DNA of 64,000 nucleotides from Sclerurus mexicanus (lineage: Eukaryota > Chordata > Aves > Passeriformes > Furnariidae): positions 528,473-592,472 of the forward strand of contig VWZF01003203.1 in the NCBI GenBank assembly GCA_013396755.1, in the 5' to 3' direction. Positions within the stretch are counted from its first letter, which is position 1. Every line of letters starts with the position of its first letter. Position numbers and translations under genes: made by a program. The notes under the pieces are model-generated. The model was given only the letters and a program-made list of their open reading frames with translations. It did not search any database and had not been told where the DNA came from. Shown here one piece after another: positions 62,601-64,000 of this stretch.

Positions 62601-64000
62601 CACCAGCAATAAATAACACGATGTGCCACAATGTATGACTTTCCTTCTGGCAAACTTATGTACCTGTAGTAGTTTGGGTAAAGCTTGGTGAACTTCACAT
62701 AACTATGTGTTTTTCTCAGGCTTAGCTTTCATTTTCTCAGTCCTCTCTGTTTGTTTCCTGGTTCTGGCTGGGAGGAAATGTCAAAATACTGAAAAGAGGC
62801 TATTTTTACAACATTTATGAGCCAACTGCAAGGAAGGAGCACCTGAGCTCTCATGAGAACTTATTCTGGTGACCTTAGCAGTGCATGCTTGAGAGGTCCT
62901 GATAATTAATGCAATGCCTTCACAGGGATTTGTGTCCATTCTGAGACTAGCATAACCTTAGTTGTTGTAATAATTTTGGTTGGTTAAATTTTGTTGCTGT
63001 CATTGAATATTTGAAGGGTTTCATTCGTGTCTCCTCTAGATCAAAAAGTCTATAAATGAGCAAATTTGTGTTTACAGGCACAATACCATTAAATGTAGGT
63101 ACAAAGCAAGAAGTGTTCTGAAGCAAGAATGGTTTTTAGGTTGGAATTAAGGCTTCCTGTTAGTAAATACATCTCTGGGACTGGAAGATATCTCTGTGCA
63201 GTAGTGTTTATACTGTACCAGATGAAACATTTAAAAGTTGGACGTTGAAAAAGCAGCCCCCAAAGTATCTAATGGACATTCTGGCCCTGGCCACAATAGT
63301 AGCTGCCATAGCTGCCACAGGAGCTCTTTCTGTTTCCTTGCCTGTTCTCTATCTCAATTTGGCAGTTTAAAAAAGTGTTGTACAATAAATACTCCCGGGA
63401 CTTCCACATGATTGCTGAAAAACCTAAACTGCATTTAGTTTGTTTATAAAAAGTCCTGAGGCCCTGCTCTGGATAGCAAAGGTCATGGAAACACATGTTT
63501 ATGGCTTCACAAATGCTCTATACTCCTTGAATGGAGAAGTTTATTTGATTTAATCAGCATCCACAGGGATCCTATAATTGCATAATAGGTAATTTATTAT
63601 GGAAGTAAAAGTATTTTTCTAACTGTAGTCTATGTAGTATGGGTTTGTAGCTTTAGACTAATCCACATAGTAAAAAAGAGCTTTGCAAAACAGTCTGACT
63701 GGAGTAATGGCGTTCTTCGATGAGCGCATACTTGTATGGCTGTTTAATCATCAGAAAGTGTTAAAACAACAAGCACATTATCACCATGTTGGATGTAAAA
63801 ACTGTTAACTGTTTGCCTGCCTTCAGCAATTTGAGGTGCTCAATGTGAGAAACTGGAAAGCAGGCCCAGATAATCCAGTCAGAGGGTGGTGAATATGAGA
63901 GTGGGGGAATCCAAAGTTTGTCTTTTTGACATGCACTGGAACATGGCCTTTCAGCTACTTCAGGAAAGGGACATGGCCCTTCATCTTGGATACTGAATTA
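53660..64000 (+). other. PIEZO2: Downstream PIEZO2 intron, no further exon seen
   Basis: Starts gtatca. AT-rich with a G9 run at about 55348-55356, a 17-bp tandem duplication at 59660-59693, an 8-bp inverted repeat TACGTAAT/ATTACGTA at 59569-59613, and CpG-retaining text at 59.57-59.80 and 62.28-62.62 kb. The next PIEZO2 exon, which should encode an acidic AEGEK..EEAL-type segment, was looked for on the plus strand and not found. No transposon was recognised. Confidence 0.6.
59660..59693. repeat. 17-bp perfect tandem duplication
   Basis: GAAACTTCAATGTGCAC occurs twice head to tail with no spacer (59660-59676 and 59677-59693). Confidence 0.97.

Noticed and set aside
1..64000. Bacterial-type features, CRISPR arrays, tRNA or rRNA genes
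   Set aside because: Sequence is clearly vertebrate intron. No regular spaced repeats and no cloverleaf or rRNA motif was seen, although small RNAs could be missed by eye.

Overview
This window is vertebrate, almost certainly bird, nuclear DNA lying inside one large gene. Coding sequence occupies about 0.2 kb of the 64 kb; the rest is AT-rich intron with short non-LTR and LTR retrotransposon remnants. Two plus-strand exons, at 29415-29457 (43 bp) and 53497-53659 (163 bp), are recognisable as consecutive N-terminal exons of PIEZO2, the mechanically gated cation channel. They join in frame (one ends with two bases of a serine codon, the other begins with the third). The joined peptide runs from a TWEKT..RQIGFES segment into a GADAGN / VPDIGMFIASLTIW membrane segment, which matches PIEZO2 and not PIEZO1. 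The exons before and after were looked for and not seen, so they probably lie outside the window.

Avian origin is inferred from the repeats. There are several truncated CR1 3' ends in both orientations (8.5, 25.1, 27.4, 30.9, 32.6, 37.1-39.3 and 44.3 kb), ending in octamer-type (ATTCTATG/ATTCTGTG) or pentamer-type (TTCTA) tails. There is also a solo LTR of the type common in songbird and other neoavian genomes (3.29-3.89 kb). No SINEs, Alu-like elements or mammalian L1 were recognised.

Layout: 1-29414 is the upstream intron, holding the solo LTR, three CR1 pieces and several T/G- or A/C-rich simple repeats. Position 29415 starts the 43-bp exon. 29458-53496 is an intron of about 24 kb holding three CR1 insertions (two single pieces, then a young CR1 nested inside an older CR1-Y-like copy), a second CR1-Y-like copy with a (TTCTA)n tail, and a 15-N gap in a G-rich tract. 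53497-53659 is the second exon, and 53660-64000 is downstream intron.

The clearest anomaly is technical. A 742-bp segment (37171-37912) is repeated, apparently without a difference, at 37914-38655, with one N between the copies inside the nested CR1. This looks like an assembly overlap that was not collapsed. I found no undescribed biological system. The other leads are CpG-preserving intronic patches, a weak 5' splice site on the second exon, and a few small palindromes and duplications.
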